This document shows, piece by piece, positions 54,445 to 63,082 of a stretch of DNA of 64,000 nt. The notes under the pieces are model-generated. The model saw nothing but the letters and a program-made list of their open reading frames with translations, searched no databases and was not told the origin of the DNA. Origin of the DNA: Nocardia colli (GTDB lineage Bacteria; Actinomycetota; Actinomycetes; Mycobacteriales; Mycobacteriaceae); the NCBI RefSeq assembly GCF_008704205.1, contig NZ_VXLC01000003.1:186001-250000 (forward strand), given 5' to 3'. Made by a program: the position numbers and the translations under genes. Each line of letters starts with the position of its first letter. Within the stretch, counting starts at the first letter, position 1.

Positions 54445-55560
54445 ATGGGATATTCAGGAGCCCGCGGCGGCCTGGACGCGATCCTCGCCGCCGAGTCCCT
54501 GGTGCACGGCGCGCGAAACCACGACCCCGCACCATGGTTGACCACCGAGCAGATCACCGGACGTATGCGCCTCGCGGTCGATCGTGTGATGGGCGAAGGC
54601 GGACTGTACGACGAGAACACCGCCGCCGACGCGCTACGTCAGGCGGAGGGTGACGTCATCGAGGCCACCCACCTGGTCCGCGCCCACCAGTCGACGCTGC
54701 CGCGACTCGCGGTGAGCGAGCCGATCGACCCCGACGAGATGGTGGTCCTGCGCCGGATCGTCCCCGCCCACCGCACCCCGGACGGCCCGCAACTACTCGG
54801 CCGCACCAGCGATTACACCGGCCGCATGCTGGACCGGAACGCGCAACCGACCCCGGTCGTCGTAGAGGCGGAGCAGCCGGCCGAAGCCGAACGCACCGGG
54901 GCACAACGACACCCACGCCGCTTCTCCGACATGCTGCGCGAAATGGACCTGCTGGTCGACAACCGCCCCGCTGCGGACACACCGGACCCCGAGCCGTTCG
55001 ACATCACCAAACACCCGGCCCGGCCACCGGCCCCGCGCTCGGCGATCCTGGCCAGCATGGCTCGCGCCGAAACCGGCTCGCTGATCAGCACCTGGTACCG
55101 CTCCATCCGCGGCCCGGAGGGCAACCTGCACGAGGTCACCCTCGGCGAGGTCCGCCACGGACGGCTGCCGCTGCGCGTCACCCACCCGCACACCGGAAAC
55201 CCCGTGTCGCTCGGTCACATTCGAGCCTCGGAATGCGAGGCCATCGAGGACCTCGACGGCGTCGAGGAGGACCGCAGCCGCTTCGACGTCGGCTACGGCC
55301 TCTGCTTCGGCCACAACGAGCGCAAGGCCATCGCCATGGCCAATCTCGACATCGCCTGGCGCCGCTTCGGCGACGTCGACGGACTCGAGCAGGTCCTGCT
55401 GCTGACCACGGACGGCCTGGATTCCTGCGGCTTCCTCGAACACCTCAAGCTGCCGCACTACGTCACGTTCCGCTCGATGATCGACCGCAAGCGCGCGGTG
55501 CGCGACATCGACGCGGACGTGAGCGATCGGATCGCGGACTCGATCGGAAGGACCTGCTGA
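54445..55560 (+). CDS. phnI: C-P lyase complex subunit PhnI
   Basis: 371 aa, close to the usual 350-370. Begins GYSGARGGLDAILAAESL and contains QLLGRTSDYTGRMLDRNAQ, LGEVRHGRLPLRVTHP and a late CGFLEHLKLPHYVTFRSM, all PhnI segments. PhnI is the nucleosidase that exchanges the adenine of a nucleoside triphosphate for a phosphonate. The stop shares one base with the start of phnJK. Confidence 0.92.
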   Translation: MGYSGARGGLDAILAAESLVHGARNHDPAPWLTTEQITGRMRLAVDRVMGEGGLYDENTAADALRQAEGDVIEATHLVRAHQSTLPRLAVSEPIDPDEMVVLRRIVPAHRTPDGPQLLGRTSDYTGRMLDRNAQPTPVVVEAEQPAEAERTGAQRHPRRFSDMLREMDLLVDNRPAADTPDPEPFDITKHPARPPAPRSAILASMARAETGSLISTWYRSIRGPEGNLHEVTLGEVRHGRLPLRVTHPHTGNPVSLGHIRASECEAIEDLDGVEEDRSRFDVGYGLCFGHNERKAIAMANLDIAWRRFGDVDGLEQVLLLTTDGLDSCGFLEHLKLPHYVTFRSMIDRKRAVRDIDADVSDRIADSIGRTC

Positions 55561-57410
55561 TGACCATCACCGCCACGGATGCCGAAACGCCCACCATGGC
55601 AACGGTATTCGCCGCCATCGACGAAGCCGCGATCACGCCCGGCATCCTCGACGAGGGCTCCAAACGCGAAATCCGCCGCGCCACACTGGCCGCCGTCTGC
55701 ATCCCCGGCTACCAGGTCCCGTTCGGCTCGCGGGAGATGCCAGTGGCCCGCGGCTGGGGCTCGGGCGGCCTCCAGGTCACCCTCGGCCTGCTCGGCCCCG
55801 CCGACACGGTCAAGGTCATCGACCAGGGCGACGACGACGGCGTCAACGCCACCAACCTGCGCCGGCTGATCGTGGCCAGCGAGCACTGCGGGCAAACCCA
55901 GGACACCCGCGAGAGCACCGTCGTGCAGACCAGGCACCGCGTCCCCGAGGAACCGCTGGTCGAGGGCCAGACCCTGGTCTTGCAGGTGCCGGTCGCCGAA
56001 CCGCTACGCGGAGTGCAGACTTCGGTGCGCGAGTGCGCCCGCATGCACGCCGAGGCCGACTACTCGATGATCTGGGTGAGCCTCTACGAGGACCTGGTCC
56101 GCAACGGCGTCATCACCAAGACCACCGGCTACCCGGTGCTGGTGAACGGCCGCTACGTCATGATCACCACGCCGATCCCGCGCTGGGATGTGCCGCGGCT
56201 CAACGATTCCCCGCAGCTGTCGCTGTTCGGCGCGGGCCGGGAGAAGCGCATCTTCGCGGTCCCGCCCTACACCGACGTGCGGCCGCTGACCTTCGACGAT
56301 GTTCCCTTCGAGGTCGAGGGCGACGCCGAACAGCGCTGCGCCCGTTGTGGTTCAGCCGACACGTTCCTGGTCGAGGCACCGGGCGGTCGTCAGTCGTGCA
56401 GCGACATCGAATGGTGCACAAGAACTCTCACCGGCGACGTGGACGCTGCCGCGCACACCGAGCACGCACCTCTGCGCTACCTGCCCGACCCGGCCCGCCG
56501 CGTCCGCGCCGCCGCCGACGCGGTCCGCCGCGACCCGGTGGAACTCGCCACCCGCCCGGTTCCCGCCACCCCGGACGGCTGGACCCTCGCCGTGCACGGT
56601 GTCGGCAAGGTTCACGGACCAGGCGGCGCCGCAGCGGTTCCCGGCACCGGCCCGGAAGCCGGCACCGCCATCAGCCCGCGCACCGGCGCGGTCGTCGCCG
56701 CCTGGGACGTCAGCTTCGACGTCGCGCCCGGCGAGGCGCTCGGCCTGATCGGCGAGTCCGGCTCCGGCAAGTCCACGGTGCTGCGCTGCCTGGTCGGCGA
56801 GGAAACCGCAACGGCGGGAACGATGTTCCTCACCACGGTCGGCTCCGGCCGTACCGACGTCTTCGGCCTGGACGCCGCGGCCCGCCGTGCGCTCCGCATC
56901 GACACCCTCGGCCTGGTCCACCAGAACCCGGCCGACGGCCTGACCATGCGCGTCTCCGCCGGCGGCAATATCGCCGAACGCCTCACCGCCGCAGGCTGGC
57001 GTAACTACCACGAGATCCGCGACCGAGCCGCCTACCTGCTGGAACAGGTAGAGGTGCCGCTGGATCGGATGGACGACGCCGTGCATACCTTCTCCGGCGG
57101 CATGCGCCAGCGGGTGCAGATCGCCAAGGCGCTGGCCACCGACCCGCGGGTGCTGCTCCTGGACGAGCCGACCACCGGCCTCGATGCCTCGGTCGCGGCC
57201 GGCGTGCTCGACCTGCTGCGCAAACTGCTCGCCGAACGCGACACCGCCGCCGTGGTGGTCAGCCACGACTTCGCCGTCATCGAAGCCCTCACCGATCGCT
57301 GCCTGGTGATGAACGTCGGCCGCGTGGTCGAATCCGGCCTCACCGACCAGCTGTTCCAAGACCCGCACCACCCCTACACCCAGCGCCTCGTCGCGTCCGC
57401 GCGCAGGTGA
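55560..57410 (+). CDS. phnJ: PhnJ-PhnK fusion: C-P lyase radical enzyme with ABC-type ATPase
   Basis: 616 aa in one open frame. Residues about 1-315 are PhnJ: Gly50 in CIPGYQVPFG aligns with the glycyl-radical glycine, and Cys260, Cys263, Cys280 and Cys286 with the Fe-S and thiyl cysteines; the CxxC to CxxxxxC spacing is about five residues shorter than in E. coli. After a proline/alanine-rich linker, residues about 341-616 are PhnK: Walker A GESGSGKST (398-406), signature FSGGMRQRVQ, Walker B LLLDEPTTGLD. In E. coli the two are separate chains and PhnK binds the PhnJ face of the core complex, so a fusion fits the known contact. No stop or frameshift is visible at the junction. Confidence 0.9.
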   Translation: MTITATDAETPTMATVFAAIDEAAITPGILDEGSKREIRRATLAAVCIPGYQVPFGSREMPVARGWGSGGLQVTLGLLGPADTVKVIDQGDDDGVNATNLRRLIVASEHCGQTQDTRESTVVQTRHRVPEEPLVEGQTLVLQVPVAEPLRGVQTSVRECARMHAEADYSMIWVSLYEDLVRNGVITKTTGYPVLVNGRYVMITTPIPRWDVPRLNDSPQLSLFGAGREKRIFAVPPYTDVRPLTFDDVPFEVEGDAEQRCARCGSADTFLVEAPGGRQSCSDIEWCTRTLTGDVDAAAHTEHAPLRYLPDPARRVRAAADAVRRDPVELATRPVPATPDGWTLAVHGVGKVHGPGGAAAVPGTGPEAGTAISPRTGAVVAAWDVSFDVAPGEALGLIGESGSGKSTVLRCLVGEETATAGTMFLTTVGSGRTDVFGLDAAARRALRIDTLGLVHQNPADGLTMRVSAGGNIAERLTAAGWRNYHEIRDRAAYLLEQVEVPLDRMDDAVHTFSGGMRQRVQIAKALATDPRVLLLDEPTTGLDASVAAGVLDLLRKLLAERDTAAVVVSHDFAVIEALTDRCLVMNVGRVVESGLTDQLFQDPHHPYTQRLVASARR

Positions 57411-57436
57411 ACCCGGCCATGCCCATGGAGGTGACC

Positions 57437-58189
57437 ATGAACGATCAATCACCCGGCGTCCCAGTGCTTTCCGTGCGCGGACTGCGCAAGACCTTCACCC
57501 TGCACACCATCGACGGCCGCACCGTGACCTCGCTGCACGGCGTCGACCTCGACGTCGCGGCCGGCGAGCACGTCGCGCTGGCCGGACCCAGCGGCGCGGG
57601 CAAATCCAGCCTGCTGCGCTGCGTGCACCGCAGCTACCTGCCCGACGCGGGCACCGTCACCCTCGGAACCGACACCGGCCCAGTGGAATTGACCACGCTC
57701 GGTGATCGCGAGATGGCCCGGCTGCGCGGCCGCGAACTCGGCTATGTCTCCCAATTCCTTTCCGCGCCGCCCCGCACCGGACCGCTGGAAGTCGTTGCCG
57801 CGGCGGGCCGTCGCCGCGGCCTCGGCCGTGCCGACGCACGCGACGCCGCGGTCGAATCGCTGCGCCGCTTGGCCTTGGACGAAACCCTCTGGGACGTCGA
57901 CTGCGGCGTCCTGTCCGGTGGTGAACGCCAACGGGTGAACATCGCCGCAGGCACCGTGCACCCACCCCGCCTGCTGCTGCTCGACGAGCCCGTCTCCGCC
58001 CTCGACCCGACCAATCGCGAACGCGCCCTGGAACTCATCGCGTCGCTGTCCGCCCGTGGCGTCGCCGTACTGGCCGTCTTCCACGACTTGGCCGCGATGC
58101 GGCAGCTGGCGTCGCGCGTGATCCGCTTCCGTGACGGCCGGATCGTGGAACAGGGCACCCCCGCCGAAGTATTGGGAGCAGCGGCATGA
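57437..58189 (+). CDS. phnL: ABC-type ATPase-like C-P lyase subunit PhnL
   Basis: 250 aa. Walker A GPSGAGKSS, signature LSGGERQRVNIA and Walker B LLLLDEPVSALD. FTLHTIDGRTVTSLHGVDLDV is the PhnL N-terminal pattern. PhnL lacks a membrane partner and associates with PhnJK. I chose ATG 57437 because GGAGG precedes it by five bases; GTG 57407 (overlapping the phnJK stop) is an in-frame alternative. Confidence 0.9.
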   Translation: MNDQSPGVPVLSVRGLRKTFTLHTIDGRTVTSLHGVDLDVAAGEHVALAGPSGAGKSSLLRCVHRSYLPDAGTVTLGTDTGPVELTTLGDREMARLRGRELGYVSQFLSAPPRTGPLEVVAAAGRRRGLGRADARDAAVESLRRLALDETLWDVDCGVLSGGERQRVNIAAGTVHPPRLLLLDEPVSALDPTNRERALELIASLSARGVAVLAVFHDLAAMRQLASRVIRFRDGRIVEQGTPAEVLGAAA

Positions 58190-59412
58190 CACACACCTTG
58201 GAACAGCCCCGCGCCTGGTCGCTACCGCAGTCACCGCGCGACTACGTGCTCGGACACGTCCGCGCCGTGCTGGCCGACCGCGTCCTCGACGACGCGCGCA
58301 TCGTCGTCCGCGACGGCCGCATCGTCGAGGTCGGCCCGACCCGGCCGGGCACCGCGGTCGATGTCGACGGCGGCGGACTCATCTGCACCCCCGGCCTGGT
58401 GGACGTGCACTCCGACGGACTCGAACGCGAGCGCATGCCGCGCCCGGGCGCCGAACTGCCCTGGCTGTTCTCGATGATGTCCTTCGAGGGCAAGTTGCGC
58501 GCGGCCGGCGTCACGACCGTCTTCCACGGCGCGTCGTTCTCCGATCAGGAGTCGGCGAAGGACCGGCGCAGCGTGGCGGCCGCGCTACAGATGTGCGAGG
58601 CCATCGCCGAGTGGAACGGCCGCGACAGCGTCAGCCGCCTGGTCGATCACCGGGTACTGTACCGGCTCGACGTGCGTTCGGCGGCCGGTTTGGCCGCGCT
58701 GCAAGGCCATTTCGAACAGCAGGTCGCGGCCGGCCGAATCCGGCGCGACGCCCAGGCCGTCATCTCGCACGAGGATCACACCCCGGGCATCGGGCAGTAC
58801 GCCGACCGCACGTTCTACGAGAAGTACATGGTCGGCATGCGCGGAATGAACGCCGAGCAGGCCCGCGACGCCGTGGACGAACTCATCCGCGACCGGGCGG
58901 GCAACGTCGCGGTCCGCGAGGATTCGATGGACTGGCTGGCCCGGCAGGCCGGAACCGGCCGGGTGCGGATCTTCGGCCACGACCCCGAATCCGCGGTGGA
59001 GATCGCCGACCTGGCCCGCCGCGGCGGCAATGTCGCGGAGTTCCCCACCACCGAGGAGGCGGCCCGCGAGGCGCGCGTGCGCGGCATGTCGGTGGTGATG
59101 GGCGGCCCGAACATCCTGCGTGGCGGCTCGCATTCGGGCAATGTGTCGGCCGCGGAACTGGCCGGACTCGACCTGGTGACCGCGCTGGCGTCGGACTACC
59201 TGCCGTCCTCGCTGCTCGGTGCCGCGTTCAACCTCGCCGACAACGCGACCATGCCGCTGCACGCGGCCGTCGCGCTGATCACCAGCGGACCCGCGGCCGC
59301 GGTCGGACTGTCCGATCGCGGCGCGCTCACGCCGGGCCAGCGCGCGGATCTCGTGCTGATCAGCCTCGAACACGGTTGTCCCGTCGTCCGATCGGTGCTG
59401 CGGGCGCACTGA
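58186..59412 (+). CDS. phnM: Alpha-D-ribose 1-methylphosphonate 5-triphosphate diphosphatase
   Basis: 408 aa amidohydrolase-fold enzyme. GLVDVHSDGLERE carries the HxD metal motif, DHTPG and the late GGPNILRGGSHSGN are PhnM-specific, and ASDYLPSSLL contains the late metal Asp. It removes pyrophosphate from the PhnI product before C-P cleavage. Coupled to phnL (ATGA). Last gene before a 185-bp gap. Confidence 0.92.
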   Translation: MTHTLEQPRAWSLPQSPRDYVLGHVRAVLADRVLDDARIVVRDGRIVEVGPTRPGTAVDVDGGGLICTPGLVDVHSDGLERERMPRPGAELPWLFSMMSFEGKLRAAGVTTVFHGASFSDQESAKDRRSVAAALQMCEAIAEWNGRDSVSRLVDHRVLYRLDVRSAAGLAALQGHFEQQVAAGRIRRDAQAVISHEDHTPGIGQYADRTFYEKYMVGMRGMNAEQARDAVDELIRDRAGNVAVREDSMDWLARQAGTGRVRIFGHDPESAVEIADLARRGGNVAEFPTTEEAAREARVRGMSVVMGGPNILRGGSHSGNVSAAELAGLDLVTALASDYLPSSLLGAAFNLADNATMPLHAAVALITSGPAAAVGLSDRGALTPGQRADLVLISLEHGCPVVRSVLRAH

Positions 59413-59421
59413 CGCCGCGGT

Positions 59422-59451
59422 CGAGTTGTCCGCGCCGTGCTGAACAACTCG
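59422..59451. promoter_or_regulatory. Inverted repeat before phnD, second putative PhnF site
   Basis: CGAGTTGT (59422-59429) and ACAACTCG (59444-59451) are a perfect 8-bp dyad with 14 bases between, ten bases after the phnM stop. AGTTGTCCG is identical with the dyad before phnF. The lack of a T run speaks against a terminator. It may be an operator for a separate phnDCE transcript. Confidence 0.45.
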
Positions 59452-59597
59452 CGCCACCTGCCCCTGCGCGTTTCGCCGGGATTCACTGGCGGTTGGAGCG
59501 GGGGACACGGCGGTCGCGGACGCTCGACCCTGCGGTGCGGTCTCGCCCGCCCCCGCTTCAAGGCCCGGACCTCGGGGCACAGAAGGAGACAGACTTC

Positions 59598-60539
59598 ATG
59601 GGTAGCAAGGTTCGCCCTTTGTTCGCTGCCGCCGCGATCGCGGCGGTCGCCGTGCTCGCCGGTTGCGGCAGCAGCGCTGTGAAAACCGACGCGGGCACCG
59701 CGGAAGATCCGCAGACGCTGGTGTTCGCGTCCATCCCCTCGGAGAACTCGCAGAGCCTGCAACAGCAGTACAAGCTGGTCGCCGACGCCATCGAGAAGTC
59801 GACCGGCCACCCCGTGCAATTCCAGAACGCCACCGACTACGCGGCCGTGATCGAGGGCCAGCGCGCGGGCAAGATCCAGCTGGCCGGCTACGGGCCGTTC
59901 TCCTACGTCACCGCGAAAGACAGTGGCGTGCCGACGGTTCCGATCGCCGCGCCGATCAAGCAGGCGGGCGCCGCGCCCGGTTACCTGTCCTACGGCATCG
60001 TCAAGGCGGGGTCGAATATCAAGAGCCTGACCGACTTTCGCGGTAAGACGGTCTGCTTCGTCGACCCCTCTTCGACTTCCGGCTACCTCTACCCGTCCGC
60101 GGGGCTGAAGGCGGCGGGCGTCGATCCGGAGAAGGACATCACGCCCGTCTTCGCCGGTGGTCACGACGCGTCGGTGCTGGCGGTCAACAGCGGTCAGTGC
60201 GACGGGGGATTCGCCTACGACACGATCGTGGACAAGACCCTGCTGGAGAAGAACCAGATCAAGCCCGGCGACATCACCGTGCTGTGGAAGTCGGAGACCA
60301 TCGCCGCGAGCCCGGTGGCGATGAGCAGCAAGCTCTCCCCGGAGTTGCAGGCGAAGCTGACCGCCGTGTTCCGCGACCAGCTGAACAAGCCGGCCCTGAT
60401 CCAGGCCGGGACGTGCACCGACGAGAAGAGCTGCCAGCTGCCCGAGGCCGCGTACGGCTATGCGGTGGTGCAGGATTCGCTCTACGACGGGGTCCGCAAC
60501 GTCTGCCGGATCACCAAGGCGAAGGTCTGCCAGTCGTGA
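59598..60539 (+). CDS. phnD: Phosphonate-binding lipoprotein
   Basis: 313 aa. Signal peptide with lipobox LAGC, then LVFASIPSENSQSL, QFQNATDYAAVIEGQRAGKIQLAGYGPFSY and GKTVCFVDPSSTSGYLYP (in parts) of the PhnD family. It captures phosphonate outside the membrane and hands it to PhnE. ATG 59598 has AGGAG upstream. Its stop overlaps phnC (GTGA). Confidence 0.92.
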   Translation: MGSKVRPLFAAAAIAAVAVLAGCGSSAVKTDAGTAEDPQTLVFASIPSENSQSLQQQYKLVADAIEKSTGHPVQFQNATDYAAVIEGQRAGKIQLAGYGPFSYVTAKDSGVPTVPIAAPIKQAGAAPGYLSYGIVKAGSNIKSLTDFRGKTVCFVDPSSTSGYLYPSAGLKAAGVDPEKDITPVFAGGHDASVLAVNSGQCDGGFAYDTIVDKTLLEKNQIKPGDITVLWKSETIAASPVAMSSKLSPELQAKLTAVFRDQLNKPALIQAGTCTDEKSCQLPEAAYGYAVVQDSLYDGVRNVCRITKAKVCQS

Positions 60540-61357
60540 CCGGCGTGCCCGCGGACGTCGCGCTCGGCGCGACCATCGACCACATCCTGCGACCGGCCAT
60601 CCGCCTCGACCACGTGCGCAAGGATTTCGGTCCACGGCTCAGCGCGCTCGACGACGTGTCGCTCGAGGTGTATCCGGGGGAGGTGGTCGCGCTGCTCGGC
60701 CTGTCCGGCTCGGGTAAGTCGACGCTGCTGCGGCTACTCGACGGCCTGCATCTGCCCAGCTCCGGCACGGTGACGGTACTCGGCCAAGACATGGGCTCGG
60801 CGCGCGGCGGCGAGCTGCGCGCGCTGCGCCGCCGGGTGGGTTTCGTGTTCCAGCAGTTCCATCTCGTCGGCAGCATGTCGGTGCTGGAGAACGTGTGCAC
60901 CGGCGCGCTCGGCACGTTGCGCGGTCCGCGCATCGGGCTGTTCATGTATCCGAAGTCGGTGCGCTCGGCGGCGATGGCGCAACTCGATCGAGTCGGGTTG
61001 GCGGACCGGCCGTTTCAGCGGGCCGACACGCTCTCCGGCGGGCAGCAGCAGCGCGTCGCGGTGGCCAGGGCGCTGGTGCAGCGGCCGAAGATCCTGCTCG
61101 CGGACGAGCCGGTGGCGTCGCTGGATCCCGAGTCGTCGGCGCAGGTCATGGCCTTGATTGCGCAGGTCGCCGCCGAGGACAACCTGACCGTGCTGTGCAG
61201 CCTGCACCAGGTCGAGCTGGCGGTGTCCTGGGCGCATCGCCTGGTCGGGCTGCGCTCCGGGCGAATTGTGCTGGACAAGCAGGTTTCGGCGCTGGATCGC
61301 AACGCTACGATGTCGATCTACTCGAGCGTCGCCGCCTCGACCACCCAATTCGCATGA
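60536..61357 (+). CDS. phnC: Phosphonate ABC transporter ATP-binding protein
   Basis: 273 aa. Walker A GLSGSGKST, VFQQFHLV, signature LSGGQQQRVAVA and Walker B ILLADEPVASLD are intact. GTG 60536 overlaps the phnD stop and ATGA couples it to phnE. Powers the phosphonate importer. Confidence 0.92.
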   Translation: MTGVPADVALGATIDHILRPAIRLDHVRKDFGPRLSALDDVSLEVYPGEVVALLGLSGSGKSTLLRLLDGLHLPSSGTVTVLGQDMGSARGGELRALRRRVGFVFQQFHLVGSMSVLENVCTGALGTLRGPRIGLFMYPKSVRSAAMAQLDRVGLADRPFQRADTLSGGQQQRVAVARALVQRPKILLADEPVASLDPESSAQVMALIAQVAAEDNLTVLCSLHQVELAVSWAHRLVGLRSGRIVLDKQVSALDRNATMSIYSSVAASTTQFA

Positions 61358-63057
61358 ACGCCACGGTCGTTCAGTTGCCGGTTCGCGCGCCGGAGCCGGC
61401 GACATTGCGTCGGCCGTCGGGTACGGCGATCGGTGTCGCCGTCGTCTATACGGTGTGGTTGATCGCCTCGCTGTGGTCGGTGGCGTCGCTGCAACTCAAC
61501 CTGGCCACCTTCGTCGACAGCATCGGCAACGCCGTCGATTTCGTCTCCCGGATCTTCCCACTGGACTTCCCGCCCTTCGGCGAGGTCGTGCGGATGACCG
61601 CGCAGACCCTCGCCATCGTCACCTGCGCAACGGCATTGAGCGTCGCGCTCAGTGTGCCGGTGTCGCTGGCCGCCGCCCGCAACACCAATCGGCACGGCTG
61701 GCTGCGCTGGACTATGCGCGCGGTCATCGTCGTGACGCGCGCATTGCCCGAAATCGTCTTGGCCATCGTGTTTTTGCGCCTGTTCGGGCTCGGCCCCGCG
61801 GCGGGCATCCTGGCGCTGGCCATCCATTCCGTCGGCATGGTCGGCAAGATGTACGCCGACGCGATCGAGGACACCCCGGCGGGACCGCGGGACGCGTTGC
61901 GGGCCGCCGGGGCGACGTGGTCGCAGCAGATCACCGGAGGCGTTGTGCCGCAGGCGATGCCCGCGTTCATCGCCACCGCGCTGCACCGGTTCGACATCAA
62001 CCTGCGGGCCTCGGTGCTGCTCGGGTACGTCGGCGTCGGCGGGATCGGCATGGAACTGTCCCTGGCGATGAAGACCCTGCACTATCGGCGCGGAATCGCG
62101 TTGGCGCTGTTGATCGTCGGGCTGTGCATCGTGATCGAGACGATCTCCGGCGCGGTGCGCTCGGCCATGCTCGGCGCGCAGTCGCCGAGGCGGGCCGGGT
62201 GGTGGAGCAAGCTCCGGCACCGGGTGACGAGCGGATGGGTAGACGGCGGACCCGTTGCGGTCGTGGCCAAGCCGCATCCGATCAGTCCGCCGTGGTCGGC
62301 GGGGCGGATTCGACGCGCCGCGTACTTCGGGCTGACGGCATTGATCCTGATCGCGTCGGTGTGGGGCGCGGGTATCGATGTCTCGCGCATGGCCGACAGC
62401 ATCTCCACGCTGTGGACCACGCTCGGTCTGTTCGTCCCGCCGAGCACGGGCGGCATCGGCGGCGAACTGTTCGCGCAGCTGCTCGTCACGGTCCAGATCG
62501 CGCTGGCCGCAACGTTTCTCGGTCTGGTGCTCGCCGTGCCGATCGGCCTGCTCGCGGCCCGCAACGTCGCGCCGACGCCGGGCATCGCGCGGTTCTTCCG
62601 GATCGTCATCGTCGTCGTGCGCGGCATCCCGGACCTGATCTTCGCGATCATCTTCATCGTCATCACCGGGCTTGGCGCGCCCGCGGGCGCCCTGGCCTTG
62701 GCGGTCGGCGCGGTCGGCCTGCTCGGCAAGCTCATCGCGGATTCGCTGGAGGAGTCCGACGTGCGCGTGCAGCAGGCGGTGTCCGCGGCCGGGGCGACCC
62801 GGCCGCAGGTGTTCGTCGCGGCGACGGTGCGGCAATGCGCTCCCGCGCTGGCGGCGCACGTGTTCTACCAGCTGGACGTCAATATTCGCGCCGCCACGCT
62901 GCTCGGTGTCGTCGGTGCTGGCGGTATCGGCTTCTACCTGATGAACGCCGCGCGTGTTCTTCAGTTCGACGTCGTCACCACGATCGTCCTGATGGTCTTC
63001 GCCGTCGTGCTGGCCGTCGAAGGCGTCGCGATGTGGGTCCGCCGCGCACTGTCCTAG
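61354..63057 (+). CDS. phnE: Fused double phosphonate permease
   Basis: 567 aa, twice the length of a normal PhnE. Two permease halves lie in tandem: the first (about 1-285) with EAA-like DALRAAGATWSQQ and GVGGIGMELSL, the second (about 310-567) with QQAVSAAGATRPQV and GAGGIGFYLMN, each with five or six membrane segments. Other hosts encode two separate phnE genes, so this is a fusion that would build the whole channel from one chain. Coupled to phnC. Confidence 0.92.
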   Translation: MNATVVQLPVRAPEPATLRRPSGTAIGVAVVYTVWLIASLWSVASLQLNLATFVDSIGNAVDFVSRIFPLDFPPFGEVVRMTAQTLAIVTCATALSVALSVPVSLAAARNTNRHGWLRWTMRAVIVVTRALPEIVLAIVFLRLFGLGPAAGILALAIHSVGMVGKMYADAIEDTPAGPRDALRAAGATWSQQITGGVVPQAMPAFIATALHRFDINLRASVLLGYVGVGGIGMELSLAMKTLHYRRGIALALLIVGLCIVIETISGAVRSAMLGAQSPRRAGWWSKLRHRVTSGWVDGGPVAVVAKPHPISPPWSAGRIRRAAYFGLTALILIASVWGAGIDVSRMADSISTLWTTLGLFVPPSTGGIGGELFAQLLVTVQIALAATFLGLVLAVPIGLLAARNVAPTPGIARFFRIVIVVVRGIPDLIFAIIFIVITGLGAPAGALALAVGAVGLLGKLIADSLEESDVRVQQAVSAAGATRPQVFVAATVRQCAPALAAHVFYQLDVNIRAATLLGVVGAGGIGFYLMNAARVLQFDVVTTIVLMVFAVVLAVEGVAMWVRRALS

Positions 63058-63082
63058 TTCGTCCCAACCCCGGAGTTTTTCC

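Noticed and set aside
59422..59451. Terminator after phnM
   Set aside because: The dyad has a 14-base loop and no T run, and its arms match the phnF upstream dyad, so an operator is the better reading.
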